Positions 26,677-35,285 of a DNA stretch of 64,000 nucleotides are shown here, in pieces. The stretch comes from Mycolicibacter icosiumassiliensis (lineage in GTDB: Bacteria > Actinomycetota > Actinomycetes > Mycobacteriales > Mycobacteriaceae): the NCBI RefSeq assembly GCF_900078685.2, contig NZ_LT546166.1, positions 2,321,868 through 2,385,867 on the forward strand. Reading direction: 5' to 3'. Below the pieces are notes generated by a model. The model saw only the letters and a list, made by a program, of their open reading frames with translations, was not told the origin of the DNA and ran no database searches. Position 1 is the first letter of the stretch; every line of letters starts with the position of its first letter. Both the position numbers and the translations under genes were made by a program.

Positions 26677-26849
26677 GGCCGCCGGTGCCAATGGTCGGTG
26701 TGGGCAAGACATGAGGTGATGCGCACCAGCCCGTCACGCTCACGGCGCACCTGCCAGCACAGCCCGTCCTCGGTCTTGACCGCGGTGGCCACCGCCCCGG
26801 CCTGACGGCGAATCTCCCCGGCCCGCGTCGGGCGACCATGCTTATTCAC
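26673..26849 (-). CDS. 58-residue basic ORF coupled to the GH25 gene, unknown function
   Basis: A short frame whose product begins VNKHGRPTRAGEIRRQAGAV and contains LCWQVRRERDGLVRITSCLA. It is Arg-rich with His near the end. Its TGA overlaps the GH25 GTG (GTGA), typical of translational coupling. I do not recognise it; it could be a fragment of a phage or regulatory gene fused to this locus. It is absent from copy A because of the deletion there. No clear ribosome-binding site is visible, so it may be spurious. Confidence 0.35.
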   Translation of the reverse strand: MNKHGRPTRAGEIRRQAGAVATAVKTEDGLCWQVRRERDGLVRITSCLAHTDHWHRRP

Positions 26850-26897
26850 CGCTTATTCACCCGCGCCCGTCCGCTGCGAATTCGCCAGCTTCAGGGG

Positions 26898-27629
26898 TTA
26901 TAACCCGGACGGAAGGTCGAAGAGACCCGAGGTGGCAGCGGCATCACCAGCCCCGCCGTCCCCCATGAGGTCCGCGATGACCATGAACGGTATCGACTCA
27001 AACTCGGCGGGGAGAAAGTTGGCGTCGGCTACGAGCATCTGCTGCAGGGCGGTCGTAATGGTTGATTCCGAACCGCTGGCGATCGCGGTGGCGAGTCCGT
27101 TGTCGGCGGTGAGCAAGTCCCCAGCCTCGGTGGCCCAGCTCTGATTGAGCGGCTCGAAAAACCACTGGTTGATCACCGTCGACAGTGGACCGGTGTCTGC
27201 GAGGATGGCCGTCTCGACCGGCTTCAAGTCCCCGTTGATGAGCTGCAGACCTGTGTCCGCCATCCTTATTTCGCTGCCGATGTCCTGAGTAAGCGTCGAC
27301 TGAAGGTCACTCGGCGCCTTGGAGACGTCGATACCGGCGAGCAGGGACTTGTCGTCGGTGAAATCCGTTGCGGCGGTACTCAACGAGTCATCTGGGCCGG
27401 TGTTACCGGTGGCGCCTGCCGACCCGCTGGTGGACGGGTCGCCGAGGAGGTTCTCCACGTCGGCCCATAGCCAGCCCAGGCCTGGACTGCTTGTGGCACT
27501 GGTGATATCGGCGATGTCGTTGCCGGGTGCAGCGTGAGCGGCGCCCGATCCGAGCATCATGGCTGTGGCGATGGCCCCGCCGACAAGAGTCGCACCGGCG
27601 CCAAAGCGGCGCACGCCCTGAGCGGACAT
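26898..27629 (-). CDS. Secreted Ala/Ser/Asp-rich protein, complete copy B
   Basis: A 243-residue protein with a Sec signal peptide (RR near 7-8, hydrophobic core, likely cleavage after GSGAAHA near 33). The mature part is helical: GWLWADVENLLGDPSTSGS, then a DDSLSTAATDFTDDKSLLAG segment and a domain with PLSTVINQWFFEPLNQSWATEAGDLL. The end is LMGDGGAGDAAATSGLFDLPSGL. It has no cysteines and no known domain. Its paralogue at 19.7-20.8 kb has lost the natural C-terminus. Export to the envelope is likely; role unknown. The nearby GH25 and pseudoprotease genes suggest a cell-wall context. Confidence 0.7.
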   Translation of the reverse strand: MSAQGVRRFGAGATLVGGAIATAMMLGSGAAHAAPGNDIADITSATSSPGLGWLWADVENLLGDPSTSGSAGATGNTGPDDSLSTAATDFTDDKSLLAGIDVSKAPSDLQSTLTQDIGSEIRMADTGLQLINGDLKPVETAILADTGPLSTVINQWFFEPLNQSWATEAGDLLTADNGLATAIASGSESTITTALQQMLVADANFLPAEFESIPFMVIADLMGDGGAGDAAATSGLFDLPSGL

Positions 27630-27710
27630 TTCAAAACCCCCATGCAAATCATCGCTTCTCATCAGCGATCTGGCGCCAGACGATATCACGCTGTGGCGGG
27701 GCATGCCAGA

Positions 27711-27741
27711 GCGAAATCGTTTTGGGTTGAATCAATTTCGC
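27711..27741. promoter_or_regulatory. Conserved dyad upstream of secreted-protein gene, copy B
   Basis: GCGAAATCG and CAATTTCGC are separated by 13 bases, the same spacing as in copy A and with one mismatch to a perfect dyad. Its distance to the start codon is 81 bp, also as in copy A. Conservation of both halves while the central bases differ argues for function. Confidence 0.45.
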
Positions 27742-27895
27742 TGCCGACACGGTGGGAGATGACTGGTGGTCGCCTGCAAAATCTCTGTGGAATCTGGACC
27801 TCAGAGCGGTCCGCTACGTAACCGACGTCAGGGCGGAACCGCGTTGGTGACCCAGCTGGGAATTCCCGGAAAAAGCAACCCCACGGCCGTCCATC

Positions 27896-28588
27896 TCAGG
27901 CCGGGATCGGGATGAAACCGGCCCCCGGGCCACCACCGGCGTTGACGTCATCAAGGATCGCACTGAACTTCGTCATATTTGTGAATTGATGCGGGGGATG
28001 TACTTGAAACTGACCGACGGAGCCAGGCACGAACATGCCGCCGGTGATCAGGCCGATCAGCTGGTCATTGGAGGTGACCGGGCCGCCATTATCGCCGGGC
28101 TGATTAGCCCCCCCGCCCATGGTCATTCGCGGGCCCGGACCGGGGAGGGAGCTGTTGTCGCTGCAGAAGTCGCCGGTGGCGGCTCCGAGTCGGCACTCGG
28201 ACTGGTGCCATTCTGGGTCGGTCCCGATGCCGTTGATGACGAAGCCGGCGAAGTTGGGGATCGGGGTGATTTTCGCGGGGTCGAATTTGATGACCGCGTA
28301 GTCCAGGTCGCCGTTGGTGGCCACCATGGTGCCCACGGGGCCGAGATCGTCGGAGCCTTCGGCGACGACGGGGGAGTCGGGTCCGCCGCAGCTCGCGGCG
28401 GTGAAACCGACCAGATCCCCGGTCTTGTCGTGGCCGATGGTGGTCAGGGTGCAGTACGTGCCGTTGACAATAATCCCGGCTCCGCCGCCCAGAGGGAGTG
28501 CCGCCGAGGCTACCGGAGCGCGCACCACGGCCAGCAGAGGTATGAGCACGAAAACGCCGATCCACCAGCGGTATCCAGGTTTCATCAT
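27896..28588 (-). CDS. Secreted S1-type serine protease homologue lacking catalytic His and Ser
   Basis: A 230-residue chymotrypsin-fold protein with a signal peptide (hydrophobic core 8-22, likely cleavage near ASA at 29). The three catalytic regions are recognisable, but the histidine is replaced (TAAS66C where TAxHC is expected) and the serine is replaced (GDN167GGP where GDSGGP is expected). Asp96 in LDYAVIKF remains. Cys46/Cys67 and Cys132/Cys142 would form the usual disulfides. It is therefore a pseudoprotease, perhaps a binding protein. A GTG two codons upstream is an alternative start. Confidence 0.75.
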   Translation of the reverse strand: MMKPGYRWWIGVFVLIPLLAVVRAPVASAALPLGGGAGIIVNGTYCTLTTIGHDKTGDLVGFTAASCGGPDSPVVAEGSDDLGPVGTMVATNGDLDYAVIKFDPAKITPIPNFAGFVINGIGTDPEWHQSECRLGAATGDFCSDNSSLPGPGPRMTMGGGANQPGDNGGPVTSNDQLIGLITGGMFVPGSVGQFQVHPPHQFTNMTKFSAILDDVNAGGGPGAGFIPIPA

Positions 28589-28619
28589 TTGCACTCTAAT
28601 AATGCTTCCCTTCGATTGA

Positions 28620-28830
28620 CGGGATACGGACGAAGACGGGATCGACGACCTCGGCTGGGAAGCCGCCAATATCGTGGGCGACTCATTGGGCGCCATGGTC
28701 GCTCAAACGCTGGGCGCCGGGCATCCGAGACGAGCACGCTTGCTGACCGTCATAGCCTCTTCTGCTTCGGCAAGAATCGGCCGCGCGTCGGTCAAAGCAC
28801 CGTCGTATGGTGGCCTGGGGGACCAGCGCA
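28620..28830 (+). pseudogene. Alpha/beta hydrolase remnant
   Basis: In one plus frame, DDLGWEAANIVGDSLGAMVAQTL is followed by a HPRRARLLTVIASS-type segment. This resembles the nucleophile-elbow region of aclacinomycin-methylesterase-like hydrolases (G-x-S-x-G with Ser in GDSLGAM). Neither a start nor the rest of the domain is present, and the frame degenerates before the next gene. It is a fragment left by rearrangement. The 28589-28896 gap contains nothing else apart from the tiny remnant at 28848. Confidence 0.5.
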
Positions 28831-28847
28831 AAAGGAAAGGCACCACG

Positions 28848-28886
28848 ATGCCCTCTCTGCTGAGCATGGCGCATAGCCGGCGATGA
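28848..28886 (+). pseudogene. Remnant of the small membrane-protein gene (copy B)
   Basis: Twelve codons read MPSLLSMAHSRR. The first six match the start of the 106-residue protein at 22332, and the end GGCGATGACGGG matches its 3' junction with the ligase gene. About 290 bp between have been deleted. It retains the AAAGGCACCACGATG start context of copy A, so the ligase downstream may still use this translation signal. Confidence 0.6.
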
Positions 28887-28896
28887 CGGGTTGCCC

Positions 28897-30429
28897 ATGA
28901 CAAACGTCGTCGAGATTCCACGTCGCCACAATCCTTTTCCGACCACCGGGGTGCTCCGAGACCGCCACGGCGTCGCGCACTACCAGCAACTGCCCGCCAC
29001 GCTGCTCGACCTGCTGGCCGAGCAGGCCGAGCAGCGGCCCGACGGCGAGGCCGTGGTGGAACTCGGTGGCGACCGGCTGACCTACCGGCAGTTGTGGCAG
29101 CGGGCGGCACGGGTGGCCGGCGGACTGCGGGCCGACGGCCTGGGGCGCGGTGACCGGGTCGCGTTGCGCTACCCGGCGGGGCTCGACTGGGTGCTGGCGT
29201 TCTGGGGCACGTTGATGGCCGGTGGAATACCGGTGGCCGTCAACACCCGTTCGGCTGCAAAGGAAGTCGACTTCGTGCTCACCGATGCCGGGGTTCGGGT
29301 GGACCTGGCTCCCGGCACCGCACTGCCCGATGGCCAACCGTATGTGGTGGACGAGCTCGAAGCCACCGACACCGCGGCGCTGTTCTACACCTCCGGTACC
29401 ACCGGCAGCCCCAAGGGAGTGCCTACCACCCACGAGGCGTTTGTGACCAACGCCGAGAACATGATGCGCACCTTGGGACGATCCCGGGCATTGGGCGAGG
29501 AATATCGCACGCTGATCTCGGTCCCGCTGTTCCATGTGACCGGCTGTAACTCCCAACTGCTGGTCGCCGCCTACACCGGTGGCACGGCGATCATCATGCC
29601 GTCGCTGAGCCTTCCCGAGTTGATCGCAACGCTTCCCGCACAACGAATCTCATCGATGGTGACGGTACCGGCGATCTACTCGTTGTTGCTGCGGCATCCC
29701 GGTTTCGCTGCGGTCGACGTGAGCGGGGTGCGGTGGGTCGGCTACGGCGGGGCGCCGACGGCACCCGTGCTGGTCCGCTCGCTGCGCGAGGCATTCGGCG
29801 CGGCAACGGTCTTCAACGGCTACGGCATGACCGAGACCGCCTCGCTCATGACGGTGCTGCCGGACTCCGACGCGGTGGCGCACGCGGACTCGGTCGGCTA
29901 CGCCGTGCCGTCGGGAGACATCGGTGTGGTTGCGCTCGGGGACGATCCGGGCACCGGTGAACTGGTGGTGCGCGGTGCGAATGTGATGCGGGGCTACTGG
30001 AACCGGCCCGAGGCGACCGCCGCCACGATAATCGACGGCTGGCTGCACACCGGCGACGTGGTGCGTGTCGACGACGCGGGCCGGGTGCACATCATCGACC
30101 GGCTCAAAGACATCATTAACCGCGGGGGCGAGAACGTCTCCAGCGTCGAGGTGGAAGCAGCCCTGCTGTCGGCTCCCGGCGTGGCCGACGCGTGTGTGCT
30201 GGCGGTGCCCGACGAGGTGATGGGGGAGAAGGTCGGCGCGGTGCTGATCGGCGACCAGCACGAGATCGATGTGGCGGCAGTGCTGGAGTACTGCCGCAGC
30301 CAATTGGCGGACTTCAAGGTGCCGCAGTACATCACCGTGGTGACCGACGCGCTGCCGCGCACCGCCAGCGGCAAGCTGCTCAAGGCGCAGCTGCGTAACC
30401 AGGTGCGATGGGGCTCGCCGCTGCGGTAA
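28897..30429 (+). CDS. Acyl-CoA ligase / ANL-superfamily adenylate-forming enzyme, copy B
   Basis: A 510-residue paralogue of the ligase at 22.7 kb, alignable without major gaps. It has YTSGTTGSPKGVP near residue 163, GYGMTETAS near 307, HTGDVVRVDDAGRVHIIDRLKD, and the C-terminal SGKLLK lysine. Differences are scattered, with a two-residue insertion near the lid (GDQHEID). Start is the ATG aligned with copy A; an in-frame TTG lies two codons upstream. Both copies look intact, so they may have split substrate range or expression. Neighbouring SDR and acyl-CoA dehydrogenase genes could use its CoA ester. Confidence 0.9.
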   Translation: MTNVVEIPRRHNPFPTTGVLRDRHGVAHYQQLPATLLDLLAEQAEQRPDGEAVVELGGDRLTYRQLWQRAARVAGGLRADGLGRGDRVALRYPAGLDWVLAFWGTLMAGGIPVAVNTRSAAKEVDFVLTDAGVRVDLAPGTALPDGQPYVVDELEATDTAALFYTSGTTGSPKGVPTTHEAFVTNAENMMRTLGRSRALGEEYRTLISVPLFHVTGCNSQLLVAAYTGGTAIIMPSLSLPELIATLPAQRISSMVTVPAIYSLLLRHPGFAAVDVSGVRWVGYGGAPTAPVLVRSLREAFGAATVFNGYGMTETASLMTVLPDSDAVAHADSVGYAVPSGDIGVVALGDDPGTGELVVRGANVMRGYWNRPEATAATIIDGWLHTGDVVRVDDAGRVHIIDRLKDIINRGGENVSSVEVEAALLSAPGVADACVLAVPDEVMGEKVGAVLIGDQHEIDVAAVLEYCRSQLADFKVPQYITVVTDALPRTASGKLLKAQLRNQVRWGSPLR

Positions 30430-30466
30430 CTCCGGACTTGTCGGTGGCGCGCGCTACCTTGCCGGC

Positions 30467-31714
30467 ATGGACACAGCACTGCTGATCCTCCTTACCTCGC
30501 TGGCACTGCTGGCGGTGATCCTCCAGGTGGTGGTGCTCGTGCGCCCCGCCGGCGGGGCGATCTCGCCTTCGCAGCTCTCCGCGCTGCGCGGGGACAGTGA
30601 GCGCGTGGAGCGGACGCTGCGCGAAGAGCAGCATGCCGGGCGGGCCGAACTCGCGCAGGCGTTCCATCAGTGGCAGCTGACCCTCCACCGCTTCGGATCG
30701 ACCCTGCAGGGAACGCAGGACAAATTGGGCGCCACGTTGGATCGACAGCTCAGGAGCCTGCAGAGCGAGAACACCGCGCAACTGGAGAAGATGCGCGCCA
30801 CGGTGGACGAAAAGCTGCAGGCGACGTTGGAAACCCGTCTGGCGCAATCGTTCACGCAGATCTCCGAGCGCCTGGAAGCCGTGCAGCGGGGCCTGGGCGA
30901 GATGCAGACGCTGGCCACCGGGGTGGGTGATCTGAAGCGGGTTCTGACCAATGTCAAGACCCGCGGCATCTTCGGTGAGGCGCAATTGGCCGCGCTTTTG
31001 GCCGAGACGCTGACGCCCGAGCAGTACGCCACCAACGTCGTCACCGTGCCCGGTTCGAAGGCTCGGGTGGAGTTCGCGATCCGGTTGCCCGGCGCCACCG
31101 GTGCCGGTGAGGTGTTGTTGCCGGTCGACGCCAAGTTTCCGCGTGAGGATTTCGAGCGCCTGCTCGACGCCCAGGAGCGCGCTGACGTCGCGGGAGAGGC
31201 TGCCGCTCGGCAGGCGTTGGTCCGGCGGATCGAAGCCGAGGCCGGCGATATCCACGACAAGTATCTCGAGCCGCCGCACACCACGGATTTCGCGATCCTG
31301 TTCCTGGCCACCGAGAGTCTGTATGCCGAGGTCCTGCGCCAGCCGGGGCTGTTCGAGCAGATCCAGGCCAAATACAAGGTCACCCTGGCCGGGCCGACCA
31401 CCTTGGCCGCCCTGCTCAACAGCCTGCGCATGGGTTTTCGCACCCTGGCGATCGAGCGGCGCAGCAGTGAGGTGTGGCAGGTGCTCGGCGCGGTCAAGAC
31501 CGAGTTCGGAAAGTTCGCCGCGGTGCTGGAGAAGACCCGCAAGCAGCTCGACACCGCCCGCAACACCATCGACACCGCCGGTGTCCGCACCCGCGCCATC
31601 GAACGCACGCTTCGCGGGGTGGAATCGCTGCCCGAACCGGAGGCCGAAGCCATGCTGGGTGACCTCGCTGACGGAACCCCGGCATCCGGTGAACTTGATA
31701 TCGAGTTCAGTTAG
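30467..31714 (+). CDS. rmuC: RmuC-family DNA recombination protein
   Basis: A 415-residue protein. An N-terminal membrane anchor (LLILLTSLALLAVILQVVVLV near 5-25) is followed by a coiled-coil region to about residue 160 (ERVERTLREEQ, LEKMRATVDEKLQATLETRL). The C-terminal RmuC domain begins with GVGDLKRVLTNVKTRGIFGEAQL and includes LPVDAKFPREDF. RmuC proteins carry a PD-(D/E)xK-like fold and limit inversions or act on foreign DNA. A TACCTT box lies 6 nt before the ATG, so transcription is probably leaderless and separate from the ligase. Length is normal. Confidence 0.9.
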   Translation: MDTALLILLTSLALLAVILQVVVLVRPAGGAISPSQLSALRGDSERVERTLREEQHAGRAELAQAFHQWQLTLHRFGSTLQGTQDKLGATLDRQLRSLQSENTAQLEKMRATVDEKLQATLETRLAQSFTQISERLEAVQRGLGEMQTLATGVGDLKRVLTNVKTRGIFGEAQLAALLAETLTPEQYATNVVTVPGSKARVEFAIRLPGATGAGEVLLPVDAKFPREDFERLLDAQERADVAGEAAARQALVRRIEAEAGDIHDKYLEPPHTTDFAILFLATESLYAEVLRQPGLFEQIQAKYKVTLAGPTTLAALLNSLRMGFRTLAIERRSSEVWQVLGAVKTEFGKFAAVLEKTRKQLDTARNTIDTAGVRTRAIERTLRGVESLPEPEAEAMLGDLADGTPASGELDIEFS

Positions 31715-31723
31715 GATTTCGGG

Positions 31724-32383
31724 ATGGATGCGGTCCCGGCTGTTGCGGTCACCCCGGCGCGCCAGCTGCCGGCGACGGTGCGCGGTGCACGGACCCGGGC
31801 GGGACTGGTGGCGGCGGCCCGCAAAGTGTTCGAACGGGACGGCTACCTCGACGCGAAACTGATCGACATCACCAAAGCCGCCGGCTGTGCGACCGGATCC
31901 TTCTACACCTACTTCGCGAACAAAGAAGAGATATTCGCCGCCGTCCTCGAGCAAGCCCAGCAGGACATGATGCATCCGGGCATGGGCCGGGTGAGCGACA
32001 CCGACGACCCATACGCGGTGCTCGAAGCGAGCAATCGTGCCTATCTGGAAGCGTATCGGCGCAATGCCCAGTTGATGGGACTACTTGAGCAGGTGGCACA
32101 GATCGATCCCAAGTTCCGTGCCTTCCGTGCGCGACGAGCCGACGCGTTCGTCCAACGCAATGCCGCCGGCATCGCCGATCTGCAGGCGCGGGGTATCGCC
32201 GGCGCCGATGTCGATCCGCTGCTGGCGTCGCGGGCGCTTTCGGGAATGGTCAGCCGGCTGGCCTACACCCTCTTCGTGGTCGGGGAGGGTGGCGACGGCT
32301 CGGGCACCGACTTCGAGGCGCTGGTCGACACGGTCACCAAACTCTGGGCGAATGCCCTGCAGTTCCGTGAGACCAATAATTGA
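31724..32383 (+). CDS. TetR-family transcriptional regulator
   Basis: A 219-residue TetR protein. The N-terminal helix-turn-helix runs from about residue 25 to 70 (AARKVFERDGYLDAKLIDITKAAGCATGSFYTYFANKEEIF). The remaining helices form a ligand/dimer domain. The TAGGAT box is 6 nt from the ATG (leaderless), and the box begins at the RmuC stop codon. The gene precedes an SDR/acyl-CoA dehydrogenase/kinase/transporter cluster, which it probably controls. In the 73-bp gap after it, TTGAA (32380-32384) and TTCAA (32397-32401) form a weak dyad that could be its site. Confidence 0.87.
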   Translation: MDAVPAVAVTPARQLPATVRGARTRAGLVAAARKVFERDGYLDAKLIDITKAAGCATGSFYTYFANKEEIFAAVLEQAQQDMMHPGMGRVSDTDDPYAVLEASNRAYLEAYRRNAQLMGLLEQVAQIDPKFRAFRARRADAFVQRNAAGIADLQARGIAGADVDPLLASRALSGMVSRLAYTLFVVGEGGDGSGTDFEALVDTVTKLWANALQFRETNN

Positions 32384-32456
32384 ACATGAGGTCGGATTCA
32401 ACTACAGTCACTGGCGCTGCGGCGTTGCTGCGGACGGAAGAGCGAGGAAGTCGCCG

Positions 32457-33278
32457 ATGAAGGTTGCCGAGCGGGTCGCGATAGTCACCGGGGGTGGGGG
32501 CGGCATCGGCGGCGCGCTGGCAGCAGCGCTTGCTCATGCCGGGGCCAAAGTCGTGGTCGCCGATCTCGACGCGGACGCCGCCGGGGAGGTGGCCCAGGCG
32601 ATCAACGCCGAGCAGCCCGGCGCCGCGGTCGGTCGCGGCGGTGACGTCTCCGACACCGAGACCATCCGGGAACTGATCGCGTTGGCGCAGGAGCGATACG
32701 GCCCGGTCGACTTCTACTTCGCCAACGCCGGGATCACCGGTGCCCCCGGCCTGCCCGGCGAAGCCGACTGGGATCAGGCCATCGACGTCAATCTGCGCTC
32801 GCACATCCGCGCGGCGCAGCTGCTGATTCCGGACTGGGTGCGCCGCGGGGAGGGATATTTCGTCTCCACGGCATCCGCCGCCGGCCTGCTCACCCAGCTC
32901 GGCGGTGCCACCTACTCGGTCACCAAGCACGCGGCCGTCGGATTCGCCGAATGGCTCAACATCACCTACGGCGACCAGGGTGTGCGGGTCAGCTGCCTGT
33001 GCCCGATGGGGGTCAACACCAAGTTGCTGTATGCCGGTGAGCAATCCGGTGACCCGCTGGGTGATCTGGCCACCCGGGCGGTCACCACCGCCGGCGCGGT
33101 GCTGGAACCCGCCGACGTCGCCGCGGAGGTGCTTGCCGCCATCGACGACGAGCGGTTCCTGATCCTTCCGCACCCGGTGGTGCTGGAGATGTACCGGCAC
33201 AAGGCAGGCGATTACGACCGCTGGCTGCGCGGTATGCGCCGCTACCAGCGCGGCCTGCTCGACTCCGAAAAGTCCTAG
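32457..33278 (+). CDS. Short-chain dehydrogenase/reductase
   Basis: A 273-residue SDR. It has TGGGGGIGGAL near 9-19, ANAG near 88-91, and the catalytic Tyr-x3-Lys in YSVTKH near 154-158. The cofactor loop VVVADLD ends in Asp, suggesting NAD preference. A GAGGAAG ribosome-binding site precedes the ATG. A longer in-frame stretch upstream overlaps the TetR gene and is rejected. It ends 13 bp before the acyl-CoA dehydrogenase gene, so both are probably in one operon. It may oxidise a hydroxyacyl intermediate. Confidence 0.87.
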   Translation: MKVAERVAIVTGGGGGIGGALAAALAHAGAKVVVADLDADAAGEVAQAINAEQPGAAVGRGGDVSDTETIRELIALAQERYGPVDFYFANAGITGAPGLPGEADWDQAIDVNLRSHIRAAQLLIPDWVRRGEGYFVSTASAAGLLTQLGGATYSVTKHAAVGFAEWLNITYGDQGVRVSCLCPMGVNTKLLYAGEQSGDPLGDLATRAVTTAGAVLEPADVAAEVLAAIDDERFLILPHPVVLEMYRHKAGDYDRWLRGMRRYQRGLLDSEKS

Positions 33279-33291
33279 GTGAGGAGCCTGT

Positions 33292-34512
33292 ATGTCCCTG
33301 TTTGAAATGTCCGAGCGGGCAACGAAATACCAGACCGATCTGCTGGAATTCATGGACGAGTGCGTCTATCCGGCCGAGTCGGTCTACGAGACGCAGATGG
33401 CCGAATCCGGCAACCCGCACTTCCAGCCCCCGATCCTGGAGGACCTCAAGGCGCAGGCGCGCGAGCGCGGTCTGTGGAACCTATTCCACCCGCACCCGGA
33501 ATGGGGGCCGGGCCTGACCAATCTGGAGTACGCACCGCTGGCCGAGATCATGGGCCGCAGTCCACATCTGGCGCCGGAAGCGACCAACTGTGCCGCCCCC
33601 GACACTGGCAACATGGAAGTGTTCACGCTGTTCGGCAGTGACGAGCACAAGGAGAAATACCTCAAGCCGTTGCTGGAGGGCACCATCCGGTCGGCCTTCG
33701 CGATGACCGAGCCGCAGGTGGCCAGCTCGGACGCCACCAACGTGCAGCTGTCGATGGTGCGCGATGGTGACGGCTATGTGCTCAATGGCCGGAAATGGTT
33801 TGCCTCCAACGCTTTGCATCAGAACTGCAAGGTAATGATCGTGATGGGCAAGACTGACCCGAACGCGGCCACTCACCGGCAGCAATCGATGATGGTGGTT
33901 CCCCTCGACGCCCCGGGGGTCACCGTCATGCGGGGGCTGACGGTGATGGGCTATCAGGACCGCGAGGGTCACGCCGAGATCGACTTCAAAGACGTTCGGG
34001 TGCCCGCCAAAGATGTGCTCAAGGGTGAGGGCGAGGGGTTTGCGATCGCCCAGGCGCGGCTTGGCCCGGGTCGCATCCACCACTGCATGCGGGCCATCGG
34101 CATGGCCGAGCGAGCGTTGGAGCTACTGTGCAAGCGCGCGCAGTCCCGGGTGGCTTTCGGCCGGCCGATCTCCGACAACGCCAACATCCGTGACTGGATC
34201 GCCGAGGCGCGCATCGACATTGAGATGATCCGGCTGCTGACTCTGAAGACCGCGTATCTGATGGACACTGTCGGCAACAAGGCAGCGCAGGTCGAGATTG
34301 CGGCGATCAAGGTTGCCGCGCCCAACATCGCGCTCACGATCGTCGACCGGGCCATGCAGGTGCACGGCGCCGGTGGGCTCACCGAAGACTTTCCCCTGGC
34401 CGGCTTCTGGGCGCACCTGCGCACCCTGCGGCTTGCCGACGGCCCCGACGAGGTGCACAAGCGTGCCATCGCCCGCCAGGAGCTGGGCAAGTACCGCAAG
34501 GAATCCCGATGA
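33292..34512 (+). CDS. Acyl-CoA dehydrogenase, ACAD10/11-like
   Basis: A 406-residue FAD-dependent acyl-CoA dehydrogenase. Recognisable parts are an N-terminal helical domain, the beta domain with [15 protein letters not shown] near 124-138 and [13 protein letters not shown] near 162-174, and the C-terminal helical domain with [26 protein letters not shown] near 284-309 and [17 protein letters not shown] near the end. The latter segments resemble the ACAD10/11 subfamily, whose members work with an aminoglycoside-phosphotransferase-like kinase, and such a kinase-like gene is two genes downstream. It has an AGGTGAGGAG ribosome-binding site and overlaps the next SDR by four bases. Confidence 0.88.
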   Translation: MSLFEMSERATKYQTDLLEFMDECVYPAESVYETQMAESGNPHFQPPILEDLKAQARERGLWNLFHPHPEWGPGLTNLEYAPLAEIMGRSPHLAPEATNCAAPDTGNMEVFTLFGSDEHKEKYLKPLLEGTIRSAFAMTEPQVASSDATNVQLSMVRDGDGYVLNGRKWFASNALHQNCKVMIVMGKTDPNAATHRQQSMMVVPLDAPGVTVMRGLTVMGYQDREGHAEIDFKDVRVPAKDVLKGEGEGFAIAQARLGPGRIHHCMRAIGMAERALELLCKRAQSRVAFGRPISDNANIRDWIAEARIDIEMIRLLTLKTAYLMDTVGNKAAQVEIAAIKVAAPNIALTIVDRAMQVHGAGGLTEDFPLAGFWAHLRTLRLADGPDEVHKRAIARQELGKYRKESR

Positions 34513-35285
34513 CGACACAGGATCTCGCGGGACGCACCGCGATCATCACCGGCGGGTCGCGGGGAATCGGGCTGGCGATCGGCCAGCGGCTGGCCGAAGC
34601 GGGCGCCAACGTGGTCCTGACCTCACGCGATCAGGAAAGTGCCGACGCGGCGGCGGCCCAGGTCAACGGGAACGCGCTGGGCGTGGCCGCCCACGTCGCC
34701 GACGACGAGGCCGCCCAGCGTTGCATCGAGGCCGCCCTGGAACGGTTCGGCAGCATCGACGTCTTGGTCAACAACGCCGGCACCAATCCGGCGTTCGGTC
34801 CGCTGATCGACCAGGACCACGCCCGGTTCGCCAAGATCTTCGACGTCAACCTGTGGGGGCCGCTGCTGTGGACGTCGTGTGCGGTCAAGGCATGGATGGG
34901 CGAACACGGCGGAGTGGTGGTCAATACGTCCTCGATCGGCGGGATGAGTTTCGCGCCGCTGATGGGCATGTACAACGCCACCAAGGCAGCGCTGATCCAC
35001 GTCACCAAACAGCTTGCGCTGGAACTGTCGCCCGGGATCCGGGTCAACGCGATCTGCCCGGGTGTGGTGCGCACCAAGCTGGCCGAGGTGCTGTGGAAGG
35101 AACACGAGCAGGGCCTGGCGGCGACCTTGCCGTTGGGGCGGATCGGCGAACCGGTGGACGTGGCCGATGCGGTGCTGTTCTTGGCGTCTGATGCGGCGAG
35201 CTGGATCACCGGTCAAACCCTGGTCATGGATGGTGGCCAGATCCTCGGTGACGCAACCGGATTCCGGGGAGGTCTCGGTGGCTGA
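34509..35285 (+). CDS. Short-chain dehydrogenase/reductase, FabG-like
   Basis: A 258-residue SDR. Motifs are TGGSRGIG near 15-22, NNAG near 90-93, and YNATKAA with Tyr/Lys near 155-159. The C-terminus [21 protein letters not shown] is typical of FabG-like enzymes. It overlaps the acyl-CoA dehydrogenase stop by four bases (ATGA) and the following kinase-like gene by eight, so the order dehydrogenase-SDR-kinase is translationally coupled. The likely step is oxidation or reduction of a 3- or 4-hydroxyacyl-CoA, inferred from context. Confidence 0.88.
   Translation: MTTQDLAGRTAIITGGSRGIGLAIGQRLAEAGANVVLTSRDQESADAAAAQVNGNALGVAAHVADDEAAQRCIEAALERFGSIDVLVNNAGTNPAFGPLIDQDHARFAKIFDVNLWGPLLWTSCAVKAWMGEHGGVVVNTSSIGGMSFAPLMGMYNATKAALIHVTKQLALELSPGIRVNAICPGVVRTKLAEVLWKEHEQGLAATLPLGRIGEPVDVADAVLFLASDAASWITGQTLVMDGGQILGDATGFRGGLGG

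Larger units (their letters stand above)
26045..27835. repeat. Duplicated segment, copy B (partner of 19790-21030)
   Basis: This copy keeps the complete arrangement: GH25 gene, 58-codon ORF, complete secreted-protein gene and about 210 bp of leader. It is therefore the better guide to the ancestral order. The secreted-protein genes have diverged more than the leader and the GH25 part. The acyl-CoA ligase downstream at 28.9 kb pairs with the one at 22.7 kb. Confidence 0.75.

Noticed and set aside
26582..26839. 85-codon Arg/Pro-rich minus-strand ORF over the GH25 start
   Set aside because: It overlaps both the 58-codon ORF and the GH25 gene in a third frame and has random high-GC composition.
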